This document shows, piece after piece, positions 42,663-53,963 of a stretch of 64,000 bases of DNA. A program made the position numbers and the translations under genes. Numbering within the stretch: position 1 is the stretch's first letter; each line of letters begins with the position of its first letter. The stretch comes from Tangfeifania diversioriginum (GTDB lineage Bacteria > Bacteroidota > Bacteroidia > Bacteroidales > Prolixibacteraceae): positions 62,001-126,000 of the forward strand of contig CAMCBW010000005.1 in assembly GCA_945873105.1 (NCBI GenBank), written 5' to 3'. The notes under the pieces were generated by a model that saw only the letters and a program-made list of their open reading frames with translations, was not told the DNA's origin and did not search any database.

Positions 42663-42775
42663 CCGATTAATATGGTAATAAAAATAGAGTGAAGCAGTTA
42701 CTGAATCGCCAATCCTGCCTGAAAATAAATGGTGTTTTGTGAATCAGGTATTGCTCATTATAAATTGAATGAACA

Positions 42776-43210
42776 ATGAAAATTAAAATTGTTAACAAGT
42801 CTCAAAATAGTCTTCCACTCTACAGTACAGCCAAATCAGCTGGTATGGATCTCAGGGCGAATTTAGATGAAGCTGTGGTGTTGAAGGCTTTGGAAAGAAA
42901 ATTGATTCCAACGGGTCTTTACATTCAATTACCAGACGGATATGAGGCCCAAATTCGTCCCAGAAGCGGATTGGCCATCAACAAGGGAGTCACGGTACTA
43001 AATTCGCCAGGCACAATTGATGCTGACTACAGGGGGGAGATTAAGATTATTCTGATCAACTTGTCCAATGAAGATTTTGTTATCAATCATGGTGAGAGGA
43101 TTGCACAAATGATCATATCAGCCTACAACCAGGTGGATTGGGAAGAGGTTAATCAGTTGGAGGAGAGTGACAGGGGAGATGGTGGATTTGGACATACCGG
43201 AAAGCATTAA
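42776..43210 (+). CDS. dut: dUTP diphosphatase
   Basis: A 144-residue trimeric dUTPase converting dUTP to dUMP. Motifs I-V are present: [33 protein letters not shown] and the C-terminal G-D-G-G-F-G-H-T-G arm that closes the active site. Two bases separate it from the TPR gene. Confidence 0.96.
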   Translation: MKIKIVNKSQNSLPLYSTAKSAGMDLRANLDEAVVLKALERKLIPTGLYIQLPDGYEAQIRPRSGLAINKGVTVLNSPGTIDADYRGEIKIILINLSNEDFVINHGERIAQMIISAYNQVDWEEVNQLEESDRGDGGFGHTGKH

Positions 43211-43212
43211 CG

Positions 43213-44985
43213 GTGCGAAATTTGAAAAATATGATCAAAAAATTAATCTGGATTGCCTTTCTCATAACAATGTTTTCCTGCAAGACTCCTCAGCCTTCGG
43301 TTGTGTCAGTTGTGCCTGAAAAAGAATCAAGAAGTCTTTCCATGTTGACAGACGAACAGAAACAGCAATTTCAGTACCTGTTTATCGAAGGTATTAAGCA
43401 AAGAACTTTGGGTAATTCAGAAGAGGCGATAAAGATTTTTTCAAGATGCCTTGAAATGGATCCATATTCTTCTGCCTCTTTGTTCGAAATAGCGAACATT
43501 CATCTGTTAAAAGGAGATTACCAAAGTGCCATGATGATGTTGGAGAAGGCTGTTTCATTGGATTCTAAAAACCAGTATTATCAGATTCTATTGGCAAAAA
43601 TATACCAGCAGAACAAATTGTTCGAGAAAGCTGCAGATACTTTTGGTTCTTTGGCTTTGCTCAATCCTGACAACAAAGAGTACCCACTTTTCAGGGCTGA
43701 AATGTTTAATATGGCAGGAAAGGCAGATATAGCACTTGCCTGTTACAACGAGCAGGAGAAAAAATGGGGTATTACAGAGCAGATTGCCTTGGGTAAGCAA
43801 AGTCTCTATTTTAAGCTTGGGAAAAAAGAAGAAGCCTACCGTGAAATTGAAAATTTGATTTCCAGGTACAAGGATGAGACCAAATATTATGGCTTGCTGG
43901 CTGATATGTATTTGGCCGATAGTATTATGGATAAATCACTGGAGTATTACAACAAAGTGCTGCAGTTAAAACCGGATGATGGTTTTGTACAATTTTCTCT
44001 TTCAAATTACTACAGGGTCGCTGAGGAGTATTCCCTATCTTATGACCATTTGTTAAAGGGTTTTATCAATTCCAATCTTGAATTGGAACCTAAGATTCAA
44101 ATGTACATGTTGCTGGCTCAGGTGGAGGAGCATCCAATTACCACGGAACAACAACTGGAGCTGATCAATATTTTAATTGATCAGTATGTCGATGACGAAA
44201 GACCCAGGGCGCTGCTTGCAGAGTATTTTCTCAACAAGAAACTGAACAAGGAGGCCAGAGAGCAATTGAGGCTGGTTGTGGAAATAAACAAAGGGAATTA
44301 TGCATATTGGGAACGTTTACTGTTCATTGACAATGATTTATCGGACTGGAAAGCCTTAAGTGAAGATAGCAGGAAGGCTATTGCCTATTTTCCGGATCAA
44401 CCAATTTTGTACATTCTTGATGCAGTTGCCATGTTGCAACTTGGAAATTATCAAGAGGTTTTCGCCCTTCTTGATTCAGCCGAGTCGAATGCAACCAACA
44501 ATAATCAGGTTCTTTCTCAGGTATATACCTACCGTGCCGAAGCTTATTACAAGCAAAAGAAATTCGATGAGGCATACAACTGGTTCGACAAAGTTGTAAA
44601 AATTGATCCCCAGAACTACCTGGCGATGAACAATTATGCCTATTACCTATCGTTGAAATCCATTAAATTGGATGTGGCTGAAAAACTTAGTAGTACAGTA
44701 GTTCAGAACAATCCCAACAATGCAACCTATCTTGATACCTATGCCTGGGTATTGTTTAAAAAGAAGGATTACCAATTGGCGAAATTTTACATGGAGTCTG
44801 CATTGTCCAACAGTACAGAGAATAACCCCGTACTTGAGGAGCATTATGGAGACATTCTCTTTTTTCTGAATGAGAAGGATAAAGCCGTTCAACAGTGGAA
44901 AAAATCATTGAAAATGGGAAATCCATCTAAAATTCTGAATGAAAAAATCAAATCGATAAAATATTTTGAGTCATCGGATGAGTAG
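43213..44985 (+). CDS. TPR-repeat lipoprotein
   Basis: A 590-residue protein with a lipoprotein signal (T-M-F-S-C). The GTG at 43213 or the ATG at 43231 can start it; the second gives a cleaner signal peptide. The mature part is filled with tetratricopeptide repeats, for example N-S-E-E-A-I-K-I-F-S-R-C-L-E-M-D-P near residue 55 and K-F-D-E-A-Y-N-W-F-D-K-V-V-K-I-D-P near 455. It probably scaffolds an outer-membrane or periplasmic complex; the conserved place between dut and the DUF4292 gene suggests an envelope role. Confidence 0.9.
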   Translation: MRNLKNMIKKLIWIAFLITMFSCKTPQPSVVSVVPEKESRSLSMLTDEQKQQFQYLFIEGIKQRTLGNSEEAIKIFSRCLEMDPYSSASLFEIANIHLLKGDYQSAMMMLEKAVSLDSKNQYYQILLAKIYQQNKLFEKAADTFGSLALLNPDNKEYPLFRAEMFNMAGKADIALACYNEQEKKWGITEQIALGKQSLYFKLGKKEEAYREIENLISRYKDETKYYGLLADMYLADSIMDKSLEYYNKVLQLKPDDGFVQFSLSNYYRVAEEYSLSYDHLLKGFINSNLELEPKIQMYMLLAQVEEHPITTEQQLELINILIDQYVDDERPRALLAEYFLNKKLNKEAREQLRLVVEINKGNYAYWERLLFIDNDLSDWKALSEDSRKAIAYFPDQPILYILDAVAMLQLGNYQEVFALLDSAESNATNNNQVLSQVYTYRAEAYYKQKKFDEAYNWFDKVVKIDPQNYLAMNNYAYYLSLKSIKLDVAEKLSSTVVQNNPNNATYLDTYAWVLFKKKDYQLAKFYMESALSNSTENNPVLEEHYGDILFFLNEKDKAVQQWKKSLKMGNPSKILNEKIKSIKYFESSDE

Positions 44986-45059
44986 CTCGACCAAAAAAGT
45001 TACATTGGATTTCTTGTTGATAAATTGATTTTCAAACATTAATTGTAAAATAGTTTTAG

Positions 45060-45947
45060 GTGAAGATAAAATATGTAAATGTTAACTTTTTGTTGTTGAT
45101 TCTTTTTCTTGTTGTGGGATGTAAGCATGCAGAAAAGGTTATCATTGAGAAGAAGGTAAAGCCAGTCAGCGCAAGGCGTGTGGTGAAAATGGTTAATGAA
45201 AATGAGTTTATATTCAATACTTTATCGGTAAAGAGGCTAAATTTGACCATAGACAATGGTAATAAGGTCTATTCTTTGCGAGGCTTTTATAAGATAAAAA
45301 GTGATAGTGTTATCCAGATTTCTGCCCAAAGATTAACTATTCCTGTTGGGAAGCTTGAACTTGGCATAGACTCTTTTCGTGTTGTTAATCATATTGGCAA
45401 GCAAATCTTTGTAGGGTCAATCCAGAAAATTGGAGCATTAATTGGTTATGATATTGATTATCAAACTATACAATCGATTTTGAGCAATCAAATGCAATCT
45501 TTAAAACAAGATCAGAAAGAGAATCAGTTTAAGGAATATGTTTCGGTTGTGGAGGATAATATGTATAAAATTTCCTCTATCAAGGATCGTCGGTTTAAGA
45601 AATTTGCAGACAATGATGAGCGATTTGAGCGGTTCAAGCAAAGAAAAGACGAGCAACATCTTGTGAAACAAGACATCTATGTCGATCCTGATATTTTTGT
45701 TGTAAGGAAAGAGGTATTTCATGATTTGGATTCGGACAGAATTGTTACGATTGAATATTCTGACTTTATGGCCATTGGGAAAAAATGGTTTCCTGGAAGA
45801 TTGCATATTTTCTTATCAGGGAAAGAAAAGTTTGATTTAGTAGTTGAATTATCAAAAGTTACAATCAATGATGAGAGTGATTTTAGTTTCACGGTACCGG
45901 TCAGGTACAAGAAGGAAGAGTTGAAAAAAAATACTATTCTTAACTGA
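45060..45947 (+). CDS. DUF4292 family lipoprotein
   Basis: A 295-residue protein with a lipoprotein signal (F-L-V-V-G-C, Cys about 20). The rest has the strand-rich pattern of DUF4292, whose fold is related to LolA/LolB-like lipoprotein-carrier barrels; G-F-Y-K-I-K-S-D-S-V-I-Q-I-S and the D-x-E/D-R-I-V-T-I-E-Y strand fit. GTG start. A role in lipid or lipoprotein handling is inferred. Followed by the EnvC-like gene after 13 bases. Confidence 0.88.
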   Translation: MKIKYVNVNFLLLILFLVVGCKHAEKVIIEKKVKPVSARRVVKMVNENEFIFNTLSVKRLNLTIDNGNKVYSLRGFYKIKSDSVIQISAQRLTIPVGKLELGIDSFRVVNHIGKQIFVGSIQKIGALIGYDIDYQTIQSILSNQMQSLKQDQKENQFKEYVSVVEDNMYKISSIKDRRFKKFADNDERFERFKQRKDEQHLVKQDIYVDPDIFVVRKEVFHDLDSDRIVTIEYSDFMAIGKKWFPGRLHIFLSGKEKFDLVVELSKVTINDESDFSFTVPVRYKKEELKKNTILN

Positions 45948-45960
45948 ATTACACACTGCA

Positions 45961-47184
45961 ATGGATCAAATTAGAATAATGTTGGTTGGACTAATACTTT
46001 TGGCGATTGGTTTCTCTGCAGAAGGTCAATCGATCAATGATTTGAGAAAGGAGAAGGAAAAGACGAGTAAGGAGATTGATTACATCAATCAGTTGTTAAA
46101 GGAGACCAATCAGAATGCTAAAACATCCATGAGCAGGGTATCTATGCTTGAAAAGGAAATCAAATTGCAAGAAAAGCTAATAAACAATATTAATTCTGAA
46201 TTGTCCTATCTTGATTCAACCATTGTCAGGAGTTCAAGGAATTTAGATTCACTTAATGCTGACCTGAACCATATTAAAGGTCGCTATGCTGAGATGGTTC
46301 GATTTGCCAAGCGAAATCAGAATACCAATAATCAGCTTCTTTTTCTGCTTTCAGCAGAAGATTTTAACCAGGCATACAAGCGGTTTACCTATTTGAAGCA
46401 GTATGCCGATTACCGAAGGAATCAAGTGGAGGAGATAAAAGAGTTGCAGGCAAAGCTCGGACAATTGGTGGATGATCTCAACCGGAGAAAAGGTGAAAAA
46501 CAACAACTTCTATCCTCACGAATCAATCAATCTGACAGATACGAGCGCCAAAAGGCTGGTCAGAAGCAGAATTATCTTTTGCTTCAAAGAAAGGAGAAGG
46601 ATTTAAAGAAAAAGCTGGAGAATCAGCAAAAGATCGCCTCTAAACTAGAACAAGAGATCGAAAAAAGCATTGCAGAGGAGGCAAAAAAAGCAATTGCCAA
46701 TACGTTAAAGAATTCAAAGTCGACCAAGCAGCTTTCAACAAAACCTTCAGCTGAGCAGAAAAGCTTGTCAGATGACTTTTCGATGAACAAGGGAAAACTT
46801 CCCTGGCCTTTGCAGCGAGGTATTATAACCGATCATTTTGGGGAACATCCGGATTTGGTTCTAAAGCATGTGATTAAAAGAAACTCGGGTATTGATATAA
46901 CCACTGAATCAGGCGCCAGAGTACGTGCAGTATTTAAAGGAGTAGTATCAAAAGTTCTTGCCATTCCGGGTGGAAATATGACCATCATTTTAAGGCACGG
47001 AAGCTATCTGACAGTCTATTCAAACCTGGCCAGTGTTTCAGTGCAGGTTGGTCAGAATGTTGATACAAAACAAGATTTGGGCACTGTCTTTACAGACCGG
47101 GAAGAAGACAACAAGACTGTGCTTAAGTTTCAGATCCGGCATGAATATGACAAATTGGATCCTGAAAAGTGGATTAGTTCCTAA
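45961..47184 (+). CDS. EnvC-like murein hydrolase activator with degenerate M23 domain
   Basis: A 407-residue exported protein: signal peptide (cleaved near residue 22), a long coiled coil (about 25-250), and a LytM/M23 domain from about residue 285. The metal ligands of active M23 enzymes are altered: the H-x-G-x-D motif reads N-S-G-I-D, and the later H-x-H reads F-Q-I-R-H after L-K. So, like E. coli EnvC, it should activate amidases rather than cut peptidoglycan itself. FtsX (25.8 kb) is the usual inner-membrane partner. Confidence 0.9.
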   Translation: MDQIRIMLVGLILLAIGFSAEGQSINDLRKEKEKTSKEIDYINQLLKETNQNAKTSMSRVSMLEKEIKLQEKLINNINSELSYLDSTIVRSSRNLDSLNADLNHIKGRYAEMVRFAKRNQNTNNQLLFLLSAEDFNQAYKRFTYLKQYADYRRNQVEEIKELQAKLGQLVDDLNRRKGEKQQLLSSRINQSDRYERQKAGQKQNYLLLQRKEKDLKKKLENQQKIASKLEQEIEKSIAEEAKKAIANTLKNSKSTKQLSTKPSAEQKSLSDDFSMNKGKLPWPLQRGIITDHFGEHPDLVLKHVIKRNSGIDITTESGARVRAVFKGVVSKVLAIPGGNMTIILRHGSYLTVYSNLASVSVQVGQNVDTKQDLGTVFTDREEDNKTVLKFQIRHEYDKLDPEKWISS

Positions 47185-47187
47185 CCA

Positions 47188-47892
47188 TTAGTATTTGGTC
47201 AGGTTGGCGACTTTTGTGAGTGCAGGGAGATTGATAATCCTGATTTTTCTCCCCTGAAGATCAATTAATTTATCCTGTTTAAACTCTGATAGCAAACGGA
47301 TTATTGACTCAGTAGCTGTACCAACCATGTTGGCGAGTTCTTCTCTGGTCAAGGATATCTGTAATGTTTTGTCAGCATCCAGGTCAAACTCTTGTTTGAG
47401 TAACAAAAGAACTTCTGCCAGCCTTTCTCTTACTGTTTTTTGAGCAATGTCCGTGATGTAGTCGTTTGCTTCCTTCAACTCGGCACAAACAATTTTCAGC
47501 ATCGCAAGGGAGAATTTCCAATTCCTTTCGATCAGGCTGAGCAGTGTCTTGTATGGAATGTGGCACAATGTTGACTCTTCTATGGTTTTGGCCGATGTGC
47601 AGGCAGATTCCTGACTCAACAAGGAGCGATAGGCGATGATGTCCCCCTTTTTAGCAAACCTGATGATTTGCTCCTTACCATCGTTCCCAGTTTTAAAGAT
47701 CTTCACAACTCCCTTTGTAATGCAATAAAAACCTGTCAGGCGACTTCCTTCTTTGTAAAGAATACTGCCTTTTTTAAAAGAAGTACATACTTTCTCATTG
47801 TTGAGACTTTTCATTTCATCTTCAGTCAGAGACTGAAAAAAACGAAAACCGGTCAGACTGACATCTTCTGTTAAGTTATTGTTGCTCTTCAT
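47188..47892 (-). CDS. Crp/Fnr family transcriptional regulator
   Basis: A 234-residue regulator. An N-terminal cyclic-nucleotide-binding-type beta-roll spans about 20-140 (G-S-I-L-Y-K-E-G-S-R-L-T-G-F-Y-C-I and G-D-I-I-A-Y-R-S), followed by the dimer helix and a Crp-type helix-turn-helix (L-T-R-E-E-L-A-N-M-V-G-T-A-T-E-S-I-I-R, about 177-195). No N-terminal Cys cluster, so not an oxygen-sensing Fnr. It diverges from yceI, with 129 bases between, which may make yceI or itself a target. Confidence 0.93.
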   Translation of the reverse strand: MKSNNNLTEDVSLTGFRFFQSLTEDEMKSLNNEKVCTSFKKGSILYKEGSRLTGFYCITKGVVKIFKTGNDGKEQIIRFAKKGDIIAYRSLLSQESACTSAKTIEESTLCHIPYKTLLSLIERNWKFSLAMLKIVCAELKEANDYITDIAQKTVRERLAEVLLLLKQEFDLDADKTLQISLTREELANMVGTATESIIRLLSEFKQDKLIDLQGRKIRIINLPALTKVANLTKY

Positions 47893-47926
47893 TCTAAAAA
47901 ATAAAAGTGGCGTTTACTTCAAGGGT

Positions 47927-47934
47927 CAAATATA
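47927..47934 (-). promoter_or_regulatory. Candidate -7 element (TATATTTG) of the Crp/Fnr gene
   Basis: Exact TAnnTTTG on the minus strand, 35 bases before the start codon; no ideal -33 box. Confidence 0.45.
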
Positions 47935-48021
47935 CAATTTTAGGTTGGATCTTCCTAAATGAATCTTTTGAAACTAATTATATGTTGTAACGTATAATTT
48001 GGCTAAACACTATAAATTTTA

Positions 48022-48657
48022 ATGACAATGAAAATAGATTCTTTAAACATCAAACAATTGGCTGGAGGCACGAGCAAAGTCACCAGAGTTTTACTCGGTA
48101 CCTTTATCTTTCTTTTCGTCGCAAATTTCAGTTTTGCCAAAGAATACAAGGTAAATTCAACTTCCAGTACTCTTGAGTGGGAGGCAAAAAAGGTTACAGG
48201 TCAGCATTCAGGTACCATTTCTTTTGGAGAAGGCACGCTTCAGGCGGATAAAAAGAAGATTTCAGGAGGGAAAGTTTCCGTTGATATGACAACGCTTGTT
48301 AACACAGATGGGAATGGAGTAAACAAAAATCTGGTTGGCCACCTTAAATCGGACGATTTTTTCAGTGTCGATAAATTTCCTCAGGCATCACTGGAGGTAA
48401 AGAAGGTGGAAGCAAAATCGGGCGATCTTTATCATTTTACAGCTGATTTAACCATCAAGGGTATTACTGCCCCAATCGAGTTTGATGCAGCGGTGACCCT
48501 CTCTTCTGAGTTGCTGACAGCTACAGGTGTAATGATCGTTAACCGTACGAAGTATGATATCAAATACAGATCAGCCAGTTTCTTTTCAGATTTGGGTGAC
48601 AAGATGATACAGGATGAATTTTCCTTAAAGTTTAAACTTGTTGCTACTACGAAATAG
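48022..48657 (+). CDS. YceI family protein
   Basis: A 211-residue exported protein. After a signal segment ending in F-S-F-A, the mature protein is the YceI lipocalin-like barrel (S-T-L-E-W-E-A-K-K-V-T-G-Q-H-S-G, F-S-V-D-K-F-P-Q-A-S-L-E, and L-T-I-K-G-I-T-A-P-I-E), which binds isoprenoid or lipid in known members. The ATG at 48028 is an alternative start. It is divergent from the Crp/Fnr gene and ends at a strong terminator. Confidence 0.92.
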   Translation: MTMKIDSLNIKQLAGGTSKVTRVLLGTFIFLFVANFSFAKEYKVNSTSSTLEWEAKKVTGQHSGTISFGEGTLQADKKKISGGKVSVDMTTLVNTDGNGVNKNLVGHLKSDDFFSVDKFPQASLEVKKVEAKSGDLYHFTADLTIKGITAPIEFDAAVTLSSELLTATGVMIVNRTKYDIKYRSASFFSDLGDKMIQDEFSLKFKLVATTK

Positions 48658-48680
48658 TACTATTTTCTGGTTTATTTGCA

Positions 48681-48714
48681 GGGGATGAATCTGATGATTC
48701 ATCCCCTTTTTTTT
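48681..48714 (+). terminator. Rho-independent terminator after yceI
   Basis: GGGGATGAATC (48681-48691), loop TGAT, complement to 48706, then eight T. The metH stop codon (48699-48701) lies inside the right part of the stem. Confidence 0.92.
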
Positions 48715-51700
48715 GGATCATAGTTGAGGTTCGAGGGTAGATATTTTTCTATGAACTCAGTGGTGACTCCTTTTCGATCGGCATAATCCTCCACCTGATC
48801 CCTTCCTACTTTTTCGACTCCAAAATACCTTGATTCCTGGTGCGCGTAGATGACACCACAGACGGAGGCATTCGGAAACATCGAGTAATTCTCTGTGAGT
48901 GAAATTCCTGTCTTCTCTGCAGCCGATAAGAGGTTGAAAATTGTCTCTTTCTCAGAGTGTTCAGGACATGCCGGATATCCCGGAGCTGGACGAATTCCCT
49001 GGTACTTTGATGCGATTAAATCCTCAGGTGTTAAATCTTCGTATTTGCTGTAGCCCCAAAGCTCTTTTCTGACCACTTCATGCAATTTTTCTGCGAATGC
49101 TTCGGCCAACCTGTCTGAAAGGGCCTCCAGCATTATGGCTTTGTAATCGTTGTTCTCATTTTTGTATTGTTGAACAAGTTCGGCAACACCAATCCCCGCT
49201 GTTACTGCAAATGCACCGCAATAATCGGGAATTCCAGTCTCTTTTGGAGCAATGAAATCACTCAGACAGAGTTGTGCCAGGGCATCCTTTTTCTTCTCCT
49301 GTTGTCTCAACTGATGGAATTTACCCAAGATTTTTGATCTGGATTCATCGGTATACAATTCAACATCATCCATGACACTGTTCGCGGGCCAGATCCCCAC
49401 TGCCCCATTGGCCCTGATCATCTTTTTCTCAATGATCTCATCCAGGAATTGATTGGCCTCTTCAAACAGCTGCCTGGCAGCTTCACCTTTGTCAGGATCT
49501 TTCAAAATTGCCGGATATTTTCCTTTGAATTCCCATACCAAAAAGAAGAAGGTCCAGTCGATGTATTTTCTAAGTTCCTCCAATGGGTAGTCCTTGTAAT
49601 ACCTGGTACCTGTAATATTGGGTGGTGATACCGGGTATTTACTGAAATCGGGATGAAATTTGAGGGCCCTTGCCTCTTCCAATGTGAAATACTCTTTTGG
49701 TTTTTTGGCACTGTGTACCTGCCTTAATCCGGCATACTCATCCAGGGTTGCCTTTAAAAACTCAGGAGCTCCGGACAATAACTCCGCCACAACCTGCACA
49801 GATCTGGAAGCATCTTTTACATACAGGGTGGTATTGCTGTATTCCGGGGCAATTTTGACGGCTGTATGGATTTTGGAGGTCGTAGCACCTCCAATAAGCA
49901 AGGGTTGTTTAAAACCGCGTTTTTGGAGTTCTTTGGCTACATGGACCATCTCCTCCAGTGAGGGAGTAATCAACCCGCTTAAGCCAATGATATCGACTTT
50001 TTCTTTCGTGGCAGTTTCCAGGATTGTTTCACAGGGGACCATTACCCCGAGGTCAATTACCTCGTAGTTGTTACAGGCGAGGACGACTCCAACGATATTT
50101 TTGCCAATGTCGTGAACATCACCCTTTACGGTTGCCAGCAGAATTTTTTTACGGACGACAACTTTGCTGGGCTGTAAAATCTTCTCCTCCTCGATGTAAG
50201 GCTGCAACCAGGCAACGGCTTTTTTCATGACCCTGGCTGATTTGATGACCTGTGGAAGGAACATTTTACCTGATCCGAACAGATCTCCCACTTTGTTCAT
50301 ACCGTCCATGAGGGGGCCTTCGATAATGTTCAGCGGGGAGTCATAGTTTGGCATAAGGTCGCACACATCGCTCTCAATAAAATCGGTAATACCTTTTACC
50401 ATGGCATGTTCGATCCTTTCGGTGAGTGGAAGTTCTCTCCAGGCTTCCATCTTTTCCTCCTTTTCATCTACTGCCTTGAGTTTCTCAGCGAATTGAAGCA
50501 GTCGTTCCGTGGCATCCGGTCTTCTGTTGAGGACCAAATCTTCTACCAGTTCGAGCAGGTCAGCAGGTATTTCATCGTAGATCTGGAGCATTCCAGGATT
50601 GACAATTCCCATGTCTAAACCATCCTTGATGGCATAATAGAGGAAAACGGAGTGAATGGCTTCCCGTAGAACATTGTTCCCCCTGAAAGAGAAGGAGACG
50701 TTGGAGATTCCCCCGCTTACTTTGGCAAAGGGAAGATGTTCCTTGATCCATTTGGTAGCCCTGAAAAAGTCGACAGCATAGTTGTTGTGCTCTTCCAATC
50801 CGGTCCCAATCGTAAGGATATTCGGATCGAAAATGATGTCTTCAGCCGGAAAATGAACCTTTCCGACCAGGATTCGGTAGGCTCTTTCGCAAATGGCGAT
50901 ACGCTTTTCGTAGGTTGATGCCTGACCCTCCTCATCAAAAGCCATAACGACCACTGCAGCACCATAATCCCTGATTTTTTTGGCATTGCGGATAAACTGC
51001 TCCTCCCCTTCCTTCAGGCTGATGGAGTTGACGATGGATTTTCCCTGTATGCACTGAAGTCCGGCTTCAATCACCTCCCATTTGGAGGAATCGATCATGA
51101 TGGGCAGTTTCGAAATATCGGGTTCCGAAGCGATGAGGTTGAGAAACCTTACCATCTCTTTTTTTGCATCGAGCATGGCATCGTCCATGTTGACGTCGAT
51201 GACCTGAGCTCCGCCTTCCACCATATCTCTGGCGACAGAGAGTGCCTCATCGTATTTTCCATCCCGGATTAATCGTGCAAATTTGATGGACCCAGCTACA
51301 TTGCATCTTTCACCTACATTGATAAAGTTTGAGAGCTTGTCGATTGTCAGCGGCTCGAGGCCACTCAATCGGGTGGCTTTTGGAAGTTGGATAATCTTGC
51401 GCGGTTTCGATTTGGATGCTAGTTTGGCCAGTTCGTGGATGTGCGCGGGAGTAGTTCCACAACAACCACCGATGATATTGACCATGTGGTTGTGGGTAAA
51501 TTCTGCCACCTGGTTGCGCATTTCCAGGGGTGATTCATCGTACTCCCCAAATTGGTTGGGCAGACCCGCATTGGGATGGGTACTGATCATAAAAGGGGCC
51601 TTCCTGCTAAGCTCTTCGAGGTAAGGATGCAGGTCTTTTGCCCCAAAAGAGCAGTTAAGACCAATGGAAAGCAGATCGATGTGGGAGACTGAGTTGAGGA

Positions 51701-52382
51701 AGGCTTCCAGGGTCTGTCCTGAGAGTGTCCTTCCACTTCTGTCAGTGATGGTTCCGGAGACCATCACTGGTATTTTAACGCCTCGTTCTTCCAGGATTTC
51801 GTTGATGGCAACCAATGCTACCTTGCAATTCAGGGTATCGAAGATGGTCTCCACCAGCAATAGGTCGACACCACCCTCCAACAATCCCTCGACCTGTTCA
51901 CGGTAGGAGATCTTCAGATCCTCGAACAAAATAGCCCTGTAACCAGGGTCGTTGACATCGGGCGACATGGAGCAGGTTTTGTTGGTCGGACCAACGGAGC
52001 CTGCCACATAACGTGGTTTCTCGGGGGTTGAATATTTTGCTGCAGCTTCAACCGCTATTTTTGCTGCGGCTCTGTTAATTTCACTGACATATTTTTCGGT
52101 TCCATAGTCACTTTGGGAGATGGAGGTTGCGTTGAAAGTATTGGTCTCCAGAATATCTGCCCCTGCTTTCAGGAAGGCTTCATGAATTTCCCGAATGGCT
52201 TCCGGTTTTGTGAGGCAAAGCAGATCGTTGTTTCCTTTCAGGGAGGTGGGCCAATCCCTGAATTGGTTTCCTCTGAACTCTTCTTCCGAAAAATTGTACC
52301 GCTGAATCATGGTTCCCATGGCTCCATCTAGCACGAGAACTCTTGTTTCCAGAAGTTTACGAATATCTGGTTTAAGCATCAT
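48699..52382 (-). CDS. metH: Cobalamin-dependent methionine synthase
   Basis: A 1227-residue full-length MetH. Order: homocysteine-binding barrel (D-G-A-M-G-T-M-I-Q near residue 20; zinc ligands in G-L-N-C-S and G-G-C-C-G-T-T), pterin-binding domain (G-E-R-C-N-V-A-G-S), cobalamin cap and binding domains (D-V-H-D-I-G-K-N near residue 755), and the C-terminal SAM-dependent reactivation domain ([10 protein letters not shown]). All four modules are complete. It overlaps the upstream FAD oxidoreductase gene by four bases. I saw no cobalamin riboswitch before the pair. Confidence 0.97.
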   Translation of the reverse strand: MMLKPDIRKLLETRVLVLDGAMGTMIQRYNFSEEEFRGNQFRDWPTSLKGNNDLLCLTKPEAIREIHEAFLKAGADILETNTFNATSISQSDYGTEKYVSEINRAAAKIAVEAAAKYSTPEKPRYVAGSVGPTNKTCSMSPDVNDPGYRAILFEDLKISYREQVEGLLEGGVDLLLVETIFDTLNCKVALVAINEILEERGVKIPVMVSGTITDRSGRTLSGQTLEAFLNSVSHIDLLSIGLNCSFGAKDLHPYLEELSRKAPFMISTHPNAGLPNQFGEYDESPLEMRNQVAEFTHNHMVNIIGGCCGTTPAHIHELAKLASKSKPRKIIQLPKATRLSGLEPLTIDKLSNFINVGERCNVAGSIKFARLIRDGKYDEALSVARDMVEGGAQVIDVNMDDAMLDAKKEMVRFLNLIASEPDISKLPIMIDSSKWEVIEAGLQCIQGKSIVNSISLKEGEEQFIRNAKKIRDYGAAVVVMAFDEEGQASTYEKRIAICERAYRILVGKVHFPAEDIIFDPNILTIGTGLEEHNNYAVDFFRATKWIKEHLPFAKVSGGISNVSFSFRGNNVLREAIHSVFLYYAIKDGLDMGIVNPGMLQIYDEIPADLLELVEDLVLNRRPDATERLLQFAEKLKAVDEKEEKMEAWRELPLTERIEHAMVKGITDFIESDVCDLMPNYDSPLNIIEGPLMDGMNKVGDLFGSGKMFLPQVIKSARVMKKAVAWLQPYIEEEKILQPSKVVVRKKILLATVKGDVHDIGKNIVGVVLACNNYEVIDLGVMVPCETILETATKEKVDIIGLSGLITPSLEEMVHVAKELQKRGFKQPLLIGGATTSKIHTAVKIAPEYSNTTLYVKDASRSVQVVAELLSGAPEFLKATLDEYAGLRQVHSAKKPKEYFTLEEARALKFHPDFSKYPVSPPNITGTRYYKDYPLEELRKYIDWTFFFLVWEFKGKYPAILKDPDKGEAARQLFEEANQFLDEIIEKKMIRANGAVGIWPANSVMDDVELYTDESRSKILGKFHQLRQQEKKKDALAQLCLSDFIAPKETGIPDYCGAFAVTAGIGVAELVQQYKNENNDYKAIMLEALSDRLAEAFAEKLHEVVRKELWGYSKYEDLTPEDLIASKYQGIRPAPGYPACPEHSEKETIFNLLSAAEKTGISLTENYSMFPNASVCGVIYAHQESRYFGVEKVGRDQVEDYADRKGVTTEFIEKYLPSNLNYDPKKRG

Positions 52383-53782
52383 TTTACCATACTATTTTTG
52401 AGGATTTCGCGGGCGATCAATACTCCGTTGACGGAGGCCTGCATCAGTCCGCGGGTAATTCCGGCACCATCTCCGCCGAAGAATAGATTTTTAACGACAG
52501 GACTTTGGAAAGTTTTGTCCACTTTGACAATGTTGGAATAGAATTTAACCTCCACACCATAAAGCAATGTTTCATCGCTGGCGAGCCCGGGACTTACCTT
52601 GTCGAGTGATTTGATCATTTCGATGATGTCGAACAGGATCCGGTGGGGCAAGACGAGGCTCAAATCTCCGGGAACCGCATCTTTTAGTGTGGGCACAATG
52701 TTGTTCCGGTAGAGCCGGTCGGCTGTGGTTCGCCGTCCCCTGACGAGGTCGCCAAAACGCTGGACCATTATTTTATTGCGGGTCAGCATGTTGGCTAGCC
52801 GGGCAATGTGGCGGCCATATTCGATGGGGGCATTGAAGGGTTCCGTGAATTTTTGGGAAACCAGCAGGGCAAAATTGGTATTGTCGCTTTTGAGATCCTT
52901 GTAGCTGTGTCCGTTCACGACAGCAAGGTTGTTGTCGTAATACTCTGAGGAGACAAATCCGCCCGGATTGGAGCAGAAAGTGCGCACTTTGTCGTCGAAA
53001 GTACGGGTGTAATGTATGAGTTTGGCTTCGTAGAAGTTGTCATTGATCTCCTGCATGACTTCGTTACGGCATTCAATGCGTACCCCAATGTCAACTATTC
53101 CAACCTCCATTGGAATTTTTTGACTGACACATTGTTTCATGAGCCAGTCGGAACCGTCTCTGCCAACAGCAACAACTACATGGTGGCCTTCAAATGTTTT
53201 GTTGATGGATTTGACTCCTGTAACAATTTGATTTTCAATGATGAATTCAGTAACAGGCGAATTAAAAAGTACCTCAACCCCCTTTTTCTTAAGATGCTCG
53301 AAAAGGGATCGGTATAGTTCCTGTGTTTTCTCTGTTCCAAGATGCCTGACCGGACATTGCACCAGTTTGAGGTTTGCTTCTATCGCTTTGCGGCCGATTT
53401 CACGCATGGCCGGTGTTTCGTAAAGGCCATGAATATCTGCATCAGCTCCGAATTTCAGGTAGATATCATCGGTATAGCGGATCATTTGCATGGCTGTTTC
53501 GACGCCGATATAGTCTGGCAGCGTACCTCCTACCTCGTGGGAAAGGGATAATTTACCATCTGAATAAGCCCCTGCACCGGCCCATCCGGTGGTGATGGAG
53601 CAGGGTTTGCAATTCACGCAGGTTCCTCCGTTGGTATGCTTTGGGCATTTTCGCTTGTAGATATCTCGCCCCTTCTCCAGCATTAATATGCTCAGATCGG
53701 GGTGTTCCTTAACCAATTCATAGGCAGCAAAAATCCCGGCCGGCCCTGCTCCCACTATGATGACGTCGTATCTTTTTTCCAT
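52379..53782 (-). CDS. NAD(P)/FAD-dependent oxidoreductase (COG2509-like)
   Basis: A 467-residue flavoprotein. The FAD motif V-G-A-G-P-A-G is at residues 10-16. A Cys-rich loop, C-P-K-H-T then C-V-N-C-K-P-C, at about 55-75 precedes [13 protein letters not shown], characteristic of this dehydrogenase-like family. The C-terminal D-G-A-G-I-T-R-G-L strand closes the FAD site. The start at [11 protein letters not shown] is preferred: a longer reading from 53911 adds unsupported residues. The stop overlaps the metH ATG. The electron partner is unknown; supply of reducing power to MetH is one speculation. Confidence 0.9.
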   Translation of the reverse strand: MEKRYDVIIVGAGPAGIFAAYELVKEHPDLSILMLEKGRDIYKRKCPKHTNGGTCVNCKPCSITTGWAGAGAYSDGKLSLSHEVGGTLPDYIGVETAMQMIRYTDDIYLKFGADADIHGLYETPAMREIGRKAIEANLKLVQCPVRHLGTEKTQELYRSLFEHLKKKGVEVLFNSPVTEFIIENQIVTGVKSINKTFEGHHVVVAVGRDGSDWLMKQCVSQKIPMEVGIVDIGVRIECRNEVMQEINDNFYEAKLIHYTRTFDDKVRTFCSNPGGFVSSEYYDNNLAVVNGHSYKDLKSDNTNFALLVSQKFTEPFNAPIEYGRHIARLANMLTRNKIMVQRFGDLVRGRRTTADRLYRNNIVPTLKDAVPGDLSLVLPHRILFDIIEMIKSLDKVSPGLASDETLLYGVEVKFYSNIVKVDKTFQSPVVKNLFFGGDGAGITRGLMQASVNGVLIAREILKNSMVK

Positions 53783-53963
53783 GGTGCAATAAAATCTCTT
53801 CTCAAACCCGGCAAAGGTAGACAATTTTCTCTGCAACAAGCAGCATCTGTTGTACGGAGGGATCTGCCAGTGGTTGAAAAAGCGAGAATTTTTTATTACT
53901 TTTCTTCCCATTTTGGATGAATGATCGTTTGAAACCAGTAGCAGGGACTAAACTTTAAATCAA

